Part shown: piece by piece, positions 24,138-32,748 of the stretch | Numbering within the stretch: position 1 is the stretch's first letter | How the letters are laid out: every line of letters starts with the position of its first letter | Assembly: GCA_016124855.1 (NCBI GenBank) | Contig: WGMX01000049.1 | Coordinates: 1-55,667, forward strand | From: Anaerolineaceae bacterium | Lineage (GTDB): Bacteria; Chloroflexota; Anaerolineae; Aggregatilineales; Phototrophicaceae | DNA: 55,667 bases | Direction: 5' to 3' | Notes under the pieces: generated by a model | Told to the model about the DNA's origin: nothing | Databases searched by the model: none | The model's input: the letters and a program-made list of their open reading frames with translations, nothing else | Program-made: the position numbers and the translations under genes

Positions 24138-24558
24138 CATTTAATGTAGCTTGATTCATCTTCACAAAGGCAACCAGCACATCAGAGATCGTCACAATGC
24201 CGACGAGTGTTTCGCCGAGCATGACCGGTAAACTGCTGACGTAATTCGCTAACATCAATCGTGCTGCTTCAGCGACCGGGGTATCCGGTTCTACTACGAT
24301 TGGCGCAACACTCATCACCGTGCTGACGGTTAAATGATTGATGGTGGCGTGATCTTTCCAATATTTCTGGACAATATCAGGCAAGCGGAGCGCGAGGCGG
24401 CAGTCCCGAGCGGTGATAATGCCGACCAGATGTCCAGCGGCACTGATAACCGGTAAGTGGTGACACTCACTCCGTTCCATTTTTTCGATTGCTTCGCGCA
24501 AGGTGCTGTCCGGATGAATAGTCACCGGATTGCGAGTCATGATATTTTCGACTTTCAT
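24118..24558 (-). CDS. Tandem CBS-domain protein
   Basis: This small cytoplasmic protein (146 residues) consists almost wholly of two CBS motifs. The first runs from VENIMTRNPVTIHPDSTLREA to GIITARDCRL. The second runs from VSTVMSVAPIVVEPDTPVAEA to LVGIVTISDVLVAF. Such pairs bind adenine nucleotides and act as energy or ligand sensors. The ATG at 24558 lies seven bases after AGGA. A GTG six bases upstream would only add two residues. It is monocistronic and its partner protein is unknown. Confidence 0.88.
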   Translation of the reverse strand: MKVENIMTRNPVTIHPDSTLREAIEKMERSECHHLPVISAAGHLVGIITARDCRLALRLPDIVQKYWKDHATINHLTVSTVMSVAPIVVEPDTPVAEAARLMLANYVSSLPVMLGETLVGIVTISDVLVAFVKMNQATLNEKSSSE

Positions 24559-24564
24559 CAACAC

Positions 24565-24989
24565 TTCCTAAAATTTGGTTAGTATGTTTATGATAGCGTT
24601 GAATATGTTGGATGTGGTCACTATGAAGGCGTGACATTTGTTAGTTATTTTGGTGAAAATCCCATAAAAGCACTTTCATTTTGGGCTTACTAGGACTATC
24701 AGGGCCAATTGGGAATAGATTTTTCTAGAAAAAGCCGCCGGGCTTCCAAAAGTGTGAAAAAACAAACGCTTCATGTATGACGGCATTTATTCATAGTAAA
24801 ATCTAATGATAATCGGTTAGAAAGTCGTTTTAAGATGAATTACTTCTACACGATTTGAATACGCGTTAGATGCAGGTGGTATTAAATTACGAAAAAATGC
24901 TGTATCTTAAGAGCGTATTTAAGTGTAAAAATCGTATCGCATCACAACCTGATACCCATTAGGTTATGAATAGTTGATAGAGTTTCAAC
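24565..24989. other. AT-rich intergenic region
   Basis: These 425 bases lie between the divergent CBS and exoprotein genes. The DNA is AT-rich, with no gene, clear promoter pair or repeat that I can defend. Confidence 0.5.
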
Positions 24990-27900
24990 TTGAATAAACA
25001 TCGTTTTTTGCGCTTTGCCGCATTTGCCCTCTGCATCGAATTTGCCCTGATTGTCGTTCTATTTGTCTCCACATCCAACCCCACTACGACCGATGTGCTG
25101 CCAACGCAAATGGTGCTGCCAGTTGTGCCAACACCGCTGCCGCAGACAGAAGTTGTCAGTAATGAAGGCAGTCAAAATGGGGCTGCTGCACCGGTTGATG
25201 TGGCAGGTCAAGCGGCTGAACAGGGTGTTCAAGCGGTTTCGGTTGAGGATTCCTCGTCACCTGTTGGCGGCAATACTAACCAACCTTTACCGGCAACTCC
25301 AGAATCGCAGCAGCCGGCAGTTGTGCCACCATCAAATGAGGTAACTAAGCCAACGCAGATTCCGTTACCGCCTCAAGTTCCTATACCGAATCAGGTTGTG
25401 GTTCAATTTAAAGCGGATGCCAAACCCGAAGAGATTAATGCTTATGTGGCCTCGGTGGGTGGCACGGTCAACCACAAGATTGATGCTTTGAATACGGTTG
25501 TTATCAACCTGCCGCCTGCGCAGATTCCGCAAGCGTTACCGGCGGCTGCGGCTATTGTGAATACTGAGCCGGATTATCTGGTCAGCGCACTGGTTGATGT
25601 ACCGCCCAGTGATCCGCTTTACTCGCAGCAGTGGAGTCTACCGGTAATCAGCGCATCCGATGGGTGGAATGTGCTGCCGGCTGACGCGCCAAAAGTAACG
25701 ATTGCGGTTATCGACAGCGGTATTTGTGCCGATCATCTTGACCTTAAAGGGCGTGTTTTGCCGGGGTGGGATTTTGTTGAAAATGATGCTGTGCCACAAG
25801 ATGAATACGGGCATGGCTGTGCTGTCGCTGGCATTATCGCCGCCAATATTGATGATGGCGCGGGCATTGCCGGTGTCGCGCCGAACGCGATGATTTTGCC
25901 TCTGCGAGTTCTGGACGGTGTTGGTGTTGGAACCTACTCAAATGTAGCGGCAGCGATTGTCCGTGCGGCTGATGAAGGCGCGCAGATCATTAACCTGTCG
26001 GTCGGCGGCAGCAACGCCTCGTCGGTACTTGAAAACGCAATCGACTACGCGATTGCTAAGCATGTGACGGTGGTGGCCGCTGCAGGGAATACGGGCGGCA
26101 ATGTTTTGTATCCGGCGGCTTATGCGCCTGTGATTTCTGTAGGTTCGGTAGATGCGAATCTTCAGCGCAGCAGCTTCAGCAGTTATTTGCCGCAGTTGGA
26201 TACACTCGCGCCCGGAAGCAATATTCTGACGACGGCACTGAACCAGAGCTATAAGACAGTAAGCGGTACGAGTTTCGCGGCAGCCGAAGTTTCGGGAATC
26301 ATCGCGCTGGATATGGGCGCAGGTTATCCGGTTGGATTTGATGGAAGTGTCCTCAAATTTGGGCCGCAGGATTCACTGGCAACCCTACTGCCCCCAAGCG
26401 GCACGCTTATCTCCGGCGATCCGGTTGATGGCGAAGTCCAACCACTGGCAGTCATTGGGCCAGATTCGCGTGTGCGGGTGACTGATACGACTGTATCACC
26501 TAATTCGGCGGTAGTTTTGATTGTTTTCCAACAGGGTGTAGATGAATTTAATCATCCACTTAACTATATTTGTTCAGGTTCAGTCATCGCCCCCCAATAT
26601 GTGTTGACAGCGGGTCACTGCGCCTATGAAGGTGGGATATATTCAACCAATATTACGGTTTATCCGGGGCTAAACGGCTCATACGCACCTTTTGGTTCCC
26701 GTTCGGTAACCTCCACTTATATCCCCCCAACATGGATTAATACGGCTACCGGTGACTTCAGTAATGCGAATCTGGATTATGATTGGGCGCTCCTGCAATT
26801 GAGTTCACCTGTTTCGACATCTATTCAACCGTTTGCGGTGGGTACGTATTCGAATTCATTCCTAACCAGTGGTGTGAATTTCACTGATGCCGGTTATCCC
26901 GGTGATAAATGTCGCTATGCCGGTGATGTGGTCACTTATTGTTATCCTGTTGGACCCGCTACGGGTGTTTTGGGGAATGGTGATACGCAGTGGACAGCCT
27001 TTAATACGATTTTTACAGCGCTTACCTATCGAGTGGGCAGTAAAATCGATACTTATGGCGGGCAAAGTGGATCGCCGTTCTATTATGTGGATACCACAAA
27101 AGCCACGAATGTTATTTCGCGTAATGTGGTCGTCGGCGTTTTGAGCTACAGCGAAGTTTATGGCAGCACCACCTGTTATAACACGCCGGGTGCGCAATGC
27201 CCTGAGGCGAATTCGGGCAATTATTTTAGACGTGTGACCAATGATATGTTGGAAGCGATGGTGACTTCCAACAATGTGCCGTTTGTGAACCCCAATTGCT
27301 ATGCGGTCGATATTGTGACCAGCGGTTTAGGTACGGTTAGCCGCTCGCAAGCGCGTTCAGTGGGGATGGGCTGTGCTACCGGTACTTATACCACTGGCAC
27401 TGTTTTAGGCTTAAGCGCTGTGGCTTCCCCCGGTTGGGTGTTTTCGGGTTGGAGCAGCGGCACTGCATCGAACGATGTCAACACGACTTATACCGTCACG
27501 GGTGCGGCGACCCTAACGGCCACGTTTATACCGCAACCGCCGCCTCCACCAAGTACGGTACTGCCTGTGGGATTTTATGATGACCGTGATGTGAACATCA
27601 CATACAGTGCCGGATGGACAGCGTTCAATGGTACGGGACCGAGCGCAAATACCGTTATGTACACGAATGTGCAGAATGCGATTGCCACATTTGCATTCAA
27701 TGGCACAGGGATAATTTTGTACCGGACGTTAGGAAGCAATCGCGGGCCGATGGAAGTGTGCATCGATAGTTCGTGCCAGACCATCAATAGTTTTAGTACA
27801 ACAGGGGTGTGGACATCTCCGACACCCACGTTGGACAGTGGGAGTGTGGCTACACGGGTGGTTCGAATCCGTAATCTTTCGGGCAGCTTCATCGATTTGG

Positions 27901-30275
27901 ATGCGGTGGCTGTTTTAGGACCGCCTGTTCCGCTTGGAATCGGTTCGTATCAGGAGAACAACAGTAATTTTACTTATAATGGTGTGTGGACGACGAATAC
28001 GACATCACTGGCATTAGGTGGTTCATGGAAGTATACGAAAGACCCTGTCGGAAAAGTCAGCTTTGACATTACGAACGCCGTAGGCCGAATTGTTATCTAC
28101 CGTACAACCTATTTAGCCAGCACATATGGTTCGATGGAAGTGTATGTTGACGGTGGATTGGCAGCAACCATCGATAACACTAGCTCAAGTCTTTTGACAG
28201 GGATGCCGGTGGTTGTATCGGTATCTCCGACGGGGCATAACATCGAGCTGCGAAATGTTGGTTCAACCTACAGCGTACTCGACCAAATTTCGCTGCTGTC
28301 GACGTCCTCACCGCTGTCGGCGGGTAACTATCAGGAAACTGACCCAAGTTTGATTTATAACGGCATTTGGACGGATGCCAGTACGACCTCCGCTTTGGGC
28401 AATGCGTGGCGATATACCAATGATGCGAACGGTACTGTGAGCTTCGCAATTGATAATACGGTTGGGCGGGTGACCATCTACCGCACAACCTATTTAGCGG
28501 GTGTCTACGGTTCGTTCCAAGTCTTTTTGGATGGATCAACCGTTCCAGTAGCAACCATTGATAACACCAGTTCGACATTCATGTTCCAAAAGCCATTTAC
28601 ATTCTTCGTCACCCCCGGCAACCATATCGTTACGCTAAAAAATATGGGCAGCACGTACAGTGTTCTTGACCAGATCACGCTGCAAGCACCGCTGACACCG
28701 CTGTCGGTTGGAACATATCAAGAGTCCGATTCGAATCTGAGCTATTCAGGCAATTGGATAACCAGCAACACAACCTCGGCTTTGGGGAACTCATGGATTT
28801 ACACGAATGATGCGAATGCGAGTGTGAGCTTTGGAATCGACAATACGGTTGGACGGGTCACGATTTACCGGACGACCTATGCAGCCGGTGTCTATGGTTC
28901 GTTCCAAGTATATGTGGATGGCGTGCTGGTGACGACGATTAATAACACGAGTTCGACATTCATGTTCCAGCAGCCGTACACATTTGTTGTGACCCCCGGA
29001 AGCCACAACATTATGCTGAAGAATGTGGGGAGCACGTACAGCGTCTTAGATCAGATCACGCTGCAAGCACCGCTGACACCGCTGTCGGTTGGCACGTATC
29101 AAGAAACTGAGGCGCGTTTGGTCTACAACGGAGCGTGGACGGATGTCAGTACGAGCTCGGCTTTGGGGAACTCGTGGCGGTATACGAATGATGCGAATGC
29201 CAATGTGAGTTTTACCATTGATAACACGGTTGGACGGGTCACGATTTACCGGACGACCTATGCAGTCGGTGTCTATGGTTCATTCCAAGTATATGTGGAT
29301 GGCGTGCTGGTGACGACGATTAATAACACGAGTTCGACGTTCATGTTCCAGCAACCGTACACATTTGTTGTGACCCCCGGAAGCCACAACATCATGCTGA
29401 AGAATGTGGGTAGTTTGTACGGCGTTCTTGACCAAATCACGCTGCAAGCACCGCTGACACCGCTGTCGGTTGGCACGTATCAGGAAACTGAGGCGCGTTT
29501 GGTCTACAACGGAGCGTGGACGGATGTCAGTACGAGCTCGGCTTTGGGGAACTCGTGGCGGTATACGAATGATGCGAATGCCAATGTGAGTTTTACCGTT
29601 GATAATACAGTTGGAAAGGTAACGATTTACCGGACGACCTATGCAGCCGGTGTCTATGGTTCATTCCAAGTGTTTGTGGATGGTGTGCTGGTGACGACGA
29701 TTGATAACACCAGTTCCACATTCTTGACCCAGCAGCCCGCTTCATTTGTGGTGACTGCGGGCAATCACACTATTACCCTGAAAAATGTGGGCAGTTTGTA
29801 CGGCGTTCTTGACCAAATCACGCTGCTGGCTCCGGGTGCGCAGGCTGAACCGATTTTGCCAACCGCCACATTGACTCCAACAGTCGCTACGGCTACGTTA
29901 ACGCTGACCCCAACTTCTACACAGACAGGGGTGACAGTAACTGCCACATCAACGTTAACTGTCACTGAGACGCCTGTCGAAACGGTAACTCCGACGCAGG
30001 ATGCGACGCTGGAACCGACACAAACGACCGTGCCTAGCGAGACGGTTGTGCCGTCTGTCGTGCCAAGTGAGACACCGATTCCAACAGCATCACCGATCCC
30101 AACCGGCACGCCCGTTCCGACGGTTATTCCAAGCAGTACACCACCGCCAACTGCTGTCCCGACGAATACAGCAGTTCCAACAGCCGTTCCGACGAATACG
30201 GTAGTTCCAACAGATATTCCGACGAATACGCCGATACCGACAGATGTCCCGACAGAGACGGCAAGCGCGGGATAA
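24990..30275 (+). CDS. Giant exoprotein with subtilisin and trypsin-like protease domains and tandem repeats
   Basis: 1761 residues. A TTG start gives a basic N-terminus and a hydrophobic signal or anchor (about 8-28), then a P/Q-rich spacer and an I9-type propeptide (about 130-200). A subtilase domain (235-450) follows with D242, H275, oxyanion N367 and S428 (GTSFAAAEVSG). Next is an S1/glutamyl-endopeptidase-like domain (about 490-765) with H543 (TAGHC), D598 (DWALL) and S693 (GGQSGSP). An InlB-type repeat (about 770-850) leads to six repeats of about 127 residues (858-1615), then a Thr/Pro-rich tail. Both catalytic triads look intact. There is no C-terminal membrane anchor, so secretion is likely. 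Confidence 0.88.
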   Translation: MNKHRFLRFAAFALCIEFALIVVLFVSTSNPTTTDVLPTQMVLPVVPTPLPQTEVVSNEGSQNGAAAPVDVAGQAAEQGVQAVSVEDSSSPVGGNTNQPLPATPESQQPAVVPPSNEVTKPTQIPLPPQVPIPNQVVVQFKADAKPEEINAYVASVGGTVNHKIDALNTVVINLPPAQIPQALPAAAAIVNTEPDYLVSALVDVPPSDPLYSQQWSLPVISASDGWNVLPADAPKVTIAVIDSGICADHLDLKGRVLPGWDFVENDAVPQDEYGHGCAVAGIIAANIDDGAGIAGVAPNAMILPLRVLDGVGVGTYSNVAAAIVRAADEGAQIINLSVGGSNASSVLENAIDYAIAKHVTVVAAAGNTGGNVLYPAAYAPVISVGSVDANLQRSSFSSYLPQLDTLAPGSNILTTALNQSYKTVSGTSFAAAEVSGIIALDMGAGYPVGFDGSVLKFGPQDSLATLLPPSGTLISGDPVDGEVQPLAVIGPDSRVRVTDTTVSPNSAVVLIVFQQGVDEFNHPLNYICSGSVIAPQYVLTAGHCAYEGGIYSTNITVYPGLNGSYAPFGSRSVTSTYIPPTWINTATGDFSNANLDYDWALLQLSSPVSTSIQPFAVGTYSNSFLTSGVNFTDAGYPGDKCRYAGDVVTYCYPVGPATGVLGNGDTQWTAFNTIFTALTYRVGSKIDTYGGQSGSPFYYVDTTKATNVISRNVVVGVLSYSEVYGSTTCYNTPGAQCPEANSGNYFRRVTNDMLEAMVTSNNVPFVNPNCYAVDIVTSGLGTVSRSQARSVGMGCATGTYTTGTVLGLSAVASPGWVFSGWSSGTASNDVNTTYTVTGAATLTATFIPQPPPPPSTVLPVGFYDDRDVNITYSAGWTAFNGTGPSANTVMYTNVQNAIATFAFNGTGIILYRTLGSNRGPMEVCIDSSCQTINSFSTTGVWTSPTPTLDSGSVATRVVRIRNLSGSFIDLDAVAVLGPPVPLGIGSYQENNSNFTYNGVWTTNTTSLALGGSWKYTKDPVGKVSFDITNAVGRIVIYRTTYLASTYGSMEVYVDGGLAATIDNTSSSLLTGMPVVVSVSPTGHNIELRNVGSTYSVLDQISLLSTSSPLSAGNYQETDPSLIYNGIWTDASTTSALGNAWRYTNDANGTVSFAIDNTVGRVTIYRTTYLAGVYGSFQVFLDGSTVPVATIDNTSSTFMFQKPFTFFVTPGNHIVTLKNMGSTYSVLDQITLQAPLTPLSVGTYQESDSNLSYSGNWITSNTTSALGNSWIYTNDANASVSFGIDNTVGRVTIYRTTYAAGVYGSFQVYVDGVLVTTINNTSSTFMFQQPYTFVVTPGSHNIMLKNVGSTYSVLDQITLQAPLTPLSVGTYQETEARLVYNGAWTDVSTSSALGNSWRYTNDANANVSFTIDNTVGRVTIYRTTYAVGVYGSFQVYVDGVLVTTINNTSSTFMFQQPYTFVVTPGSHNIMLKNVGSLYGVLDQITLQAPLTPLSVGTYQETEARLVYNGAWTDVSTSSALGNSWRYTNDANANVSFTVDNTVGKVTIYRTTYAAGVYGSFQVFVDGVLVTTIDNTSSTFLTQQPASFVVTAGNHTITLKNVGSLYGVLDQITLLAPGAQAEPILPTATLTPTVATATLTLTPTSTQTGVTVTATSTLTVTETPVETVTPTQDATLEPTQTTVPSETVVPSVVPSETPIPTASPIPTGTPVPTVIPSSTPPPTAVPTNTAVPTAVPTNTVVPTDIPTNTPIPTDVPTETASAG
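27561..29836 (+). repeat. Six in-frame tandem repeats of about 380 bp inside the exoprotein gene
   Basis: Repeat units start near 27561, 27933, 28314, 28701, 29082 and 29463, with spacings of 372, 381, 387, 381 and 381 bases. The units share VGTYQET, a VTIYRTTY strand, VYGSFQV-VDG and VLDQITL. Units 4 to 6 are nearly identical in DNA, which shows recent duplication or gene conversion, while units 1 and 2 are diverged. The predicted fold is a beta-sandwich, probably adhesive or carbohydrate-binding (inference). Confidence 0.92.
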
Positions 30276-30320
30276 AGAACGACGTTACAGGACTGCGTTT
30301 TAAACAGTGCCAGTGTGCAA

Positions 30321-30358
30321 AATCAAAAACAGCCGGAATTTCTCCGGCTGTTTTGATT
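30321..30358. terminator. Bidirectional terminator after the exoprotein gene
   Basis: AAACAGCCGGA pairs with TCCGGCTGTTT (11 bp), with AATCAA before and TTGATT after extending the symmetry. The A-rich left and T-rich right flanks let it serve the exoprotein gene and the converging DUF4242 gene. Confidence 0.9.
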
Positions 30359-30377
30359 GGAAAACTTGCTTATGGGG

Positions 30378-30629
30378 CTACGAGCCTTCTTTGACCTCGA
30401 TAAGTTCATCGGCTACCAAACCGTGTGCTTCCCGATGAACTGCATTCGCAGCTTCTTTATTCGGTGCTTCGACCAGACAGAAAACCTTACCTGTACCTTC
30501 GTCGAACCAGTAGCGCAGATACTTGACACCGTACTTCTGCTGCGTTTTCAGGTCGGCTTCGTGGGCATGTCCTACTGCGTCAGCGGTTAGCCCTTCAACA
30601 TGATGATGAATATCCATATAGAGCGGCAT
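30378..30629 (-). CDS. DUF4242 / SCO4226-like nickel-binding small protein
   Basis: An 83-residue protein with the family features MPLYMDIHHHVEGL at the N-terminus, KYGVKYLRYWFDEGTGKVFC and AVHREAHGLVADELIEV. The Streptomyces homologue SCO4226 has a ferredoxin-like fold and binds nickel, and the HHH cluster and later histidine would supply ligands. AAGGAG precedes the ATG. It lies 26 bases downstream of the secreted-protein gene at 30656 and is probably co-transcribed with it. A link with the nickel enzyme urease 20 kb away is speculative. Confidence 0.8.
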   Translation of the reverse strand: MPLYMDIHHHVEGLTADAVGHAHEADLKTQQKYGVKYLRYWFDEGTGKVFCLVEAPNKEAANAVHREAHGLVADELIEVKEGS

Positions 30630-30655
30630 GATTTTTTCTCCTTGTTTATGCCTGT

Positions 30656-31282
30656 TTATGCGGGTGTTCGGTCAGTAATCGGTTGGTTTGCCGGACAAAA
30701 TACCAGTGGATTAAAGTCGGCAAACACACCATTAGGATTTGATGTCCATAACCAGATGTGCAGCGCCCAGACAGGCGGCGTATTGGGAATGGTTGTCATC
30801 AGATGGAAAGGACGGTCGAACAGGACAGGTGCTTCACGACCGGTGTTGTTGGGATCCCACTTGTCCGCAAACACGAGGTATTCGAAAGCGACCAGATTCA
30901 TTTGACCATCTTCGGTTGGTTCATAGACCAGTGCTTCGGGCTTCATGGGATCTAGAACATCGTCGCCCACGAAATCACCATTCACATAATGCTGTCCCAT
31001 GCCACCAATGTTCTTGTTCACGAAACAATCGAGAAACTTGCCGTAACCGGCTTTCTCGATCCCACTGAAATCGCGGTAGATGGCGGTTGCCTGACGGACA
31101 TCCGAAATCAGTTTTGCGACTTCAGGGGTAATGGGCATATCGTCCATTCCCGGCATACTGTGCATGTCGCCCTGCATCGGTTCCTGTGTCGCATCCTGTG
31201 CATATGCTATCCCCGAAAATGACAGCAGGGCTAGCAAACTGACCGAGGCGACTAAAAGTAACAACGAACGTTTTGACCTCAT
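30656..31282 (-). CDS. Secreted protein of unknown function
   Basis: 208 residues with a clear signal peptide (likely cleavage AYA/QD near residue 28), then a short Met/His/Asp-rich segment (QGDMHSMPGMDDM) that could bind metal. The remainder has DFSGIEKAGYGKFLDCFVNK, GMGQHYVNGDFVGDDVLDP and WALHIWLWTSNPNG. His and Trp are conspicuous in the C-terminal third. I do not recognise a characterised family. The gene has AAGGAG before its ATG and leads a two-gene unit with the DUF4242 gene. Confidence 0.75.
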   Translation of the reverse strand: MRSKRSLLLLVASVSLLALLSFSGIAYAQDATQEPMQGDMHSMPGMDDMPITPEVAKLISDVRQATAIYRDFSGIEKAGYGKFLDCFVNKNIGGMGQHYVNGDFVGDDVLDPMKPEALVYEPTEDGQMNLVAFEYLVFADKWDPNNTGREAPVLFDRPFHLMTTIPNTPPVWALHIWLWTSNPNGVFADFNPLVFCPANQPITDRTPA

Positions 31283-31558
31283 AACTCACTCCTTGTATTG
31301 GTCGTTCAGATGCGTTCAGAGTAGCAGTTTGTGGCCGGGGAAGTCATCTACCAAATGGGATACCTGATGGTAGATTCAGTGGTATATCTTGAGGCAAATT
31401 GTGGTTTAGTCTTCGATGTTTGCGCCGGGTTTTGAAAATACTGTGCCTAGCTGGCAGATGATGCTATTCTTAAATCTCCTATCCTAAGTAAAAGCGACAT
31501 AGGGGGTAGGAGTCGTGAGTAATGCGAAATTTCTATAGAGGATATTACTGCGTGAGCT

Positions 31559-32482
31559 ATGGCTGAATATGATGTCATTGTTTTGGGTGATTCTTGTGTT
31601 GATTTGATCGTTAACGGCGCCGATGTTGTGCCGGAGTTCGGGCAAGTCGAAAAATTGGTTGACAACTACACGTTGGAAATGGGCGGTTCTTGCTGTATTT
31701 TCGCTGCCCAAGCGGCGAAACTTGGACTGCGAGTGGGGATATTAGGGCGCGTAGGGGATGATGCTTTTGGCGCTTTGCTGCTGCAACGGTTGAAAGAAGC
31801 GGGTGTCGATACGCAGCATATGGTGGTTGATCCAGTACTTAAAACAGGGTTAACTATACATTTGACCCAACCCGGTGACCGTGCGATGCTGACTCATCCC
31901 GGGTCATTGAATGCGCTTACACCGGCTGAAGTAACCGACTCATTTTTAGCCTCTGCACGCCATATTCATTACGGCAGCTTATTCCTGCATACAGGACTCT
32001 TGCCGGAATGGACAGGAATTATTAAACGCGCCAAGTCATTCGGTTTGACGGTGTCACTTGATACCAATTGGGATCCTGATGATCGGTGGGAGGCAGGCAT
32101 AACAGAAGCCCTACCACTGATAGATATTTTCCTGCCAAATGAGCAAGAAGCCCTGCGGATTGCGCGGTTAAACCACTTGGAAGAAGCCGTAGCCTACCTG
32201 CGCAAGCGAGTTAATATTCTGGCACTTAAACGCGGTTCAGACGGCGCGAATGTGTATCAGGGTGATCAGCAGGGTCAGTGTGCCGTTGAGGCGGCTGTGG
32301 CAGGTGGTGATGGCATCGGGGCAGGTGATAGTTTTGATGCCGGATTTGTATCTGCTTGGCTGCGCGGACTGCCAATCAACCAATGTTTGGAGATTGCCTG
32401 TCTTTGCGGACGATCGGTTGCGGGACAAATTGGCGGCTTTCGTGGCCAACCTCTAATAAATGACATCGCGTTATTTCAATAG
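31559..32482 (+). CDS. PfkB-family carbohydrate kinase
   Basis: A ribokinase-like sugar kinase of 307 residues that phosphorylates a sugar or nucleoside with ATP. It shows VLGDSCVDLIV at the N-terminus, EMGGSCCIFAAQAAKLGL (the family substrate-binding GG), GILGRVGDDAFG and the C-terminal catalytic signature GIGAGDSFDAGF, in which Asp is the base. The substrate cannot be read from the sequence. It is monocistronic. The regulator gene 266 bases downstream has its own start region. Confidence 0.88.
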   Translation: MAEYDVIVLGDSCVDLIVNGADVVPEFGQVEKLVDNYTLEMGGSCCIFAAQAAKLGLRVGILGRVGDDAFGALLLQRLKEAGVDTQHMVVDPVLKTGLTIHLTQPGDRAMLTHPGSLNALTPAEVTDSFLASARHIHYGSLFLHTGLLPEWTGIIKRAKSFGLTVSLDTNWDPDDRWEAGITEALPLIDIFLPNEQEALRIARLNHLEEAVAYLRKRVNILALKRGSDGANVYQGDQQGQCAVEAAVAGGDGIGAGDSFDAGFVSAWLRGLPINQCLEIACLCGRSVAGQIGGFRGQPLINDIALFQ

Positions 32483-32748
32483 CTTTGGAACTGAGCGGAC
32501 ATGGCATTTGTATAGTGAAGTGATTAATGGCAACGATTTGACCTTCGTTTTCTGGCATGATCGAGGCTGTATTGGCATACCCTACTTGAAGGGAGTGGAA
32601 GCGAAATGCTTAACTATTCTCAAGACTTTTACCCATTCGATGAATCATGCCCAGTCACTATTAATATTTTATTATAAATTATTGCCATTTGGGCGTAAAC
32701 CGTGGTACGACGGTTGAAGCCGGATACTGTCTCCGGTAAAATCTGTCT

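Noticed and set aside
28701..29836. CRISPR or satellite array
   Set aside because: The 381-base periodicity is in-frame protein repeats; there are no short direct repeats with unique spacers and no cas genes anywhere in the window.
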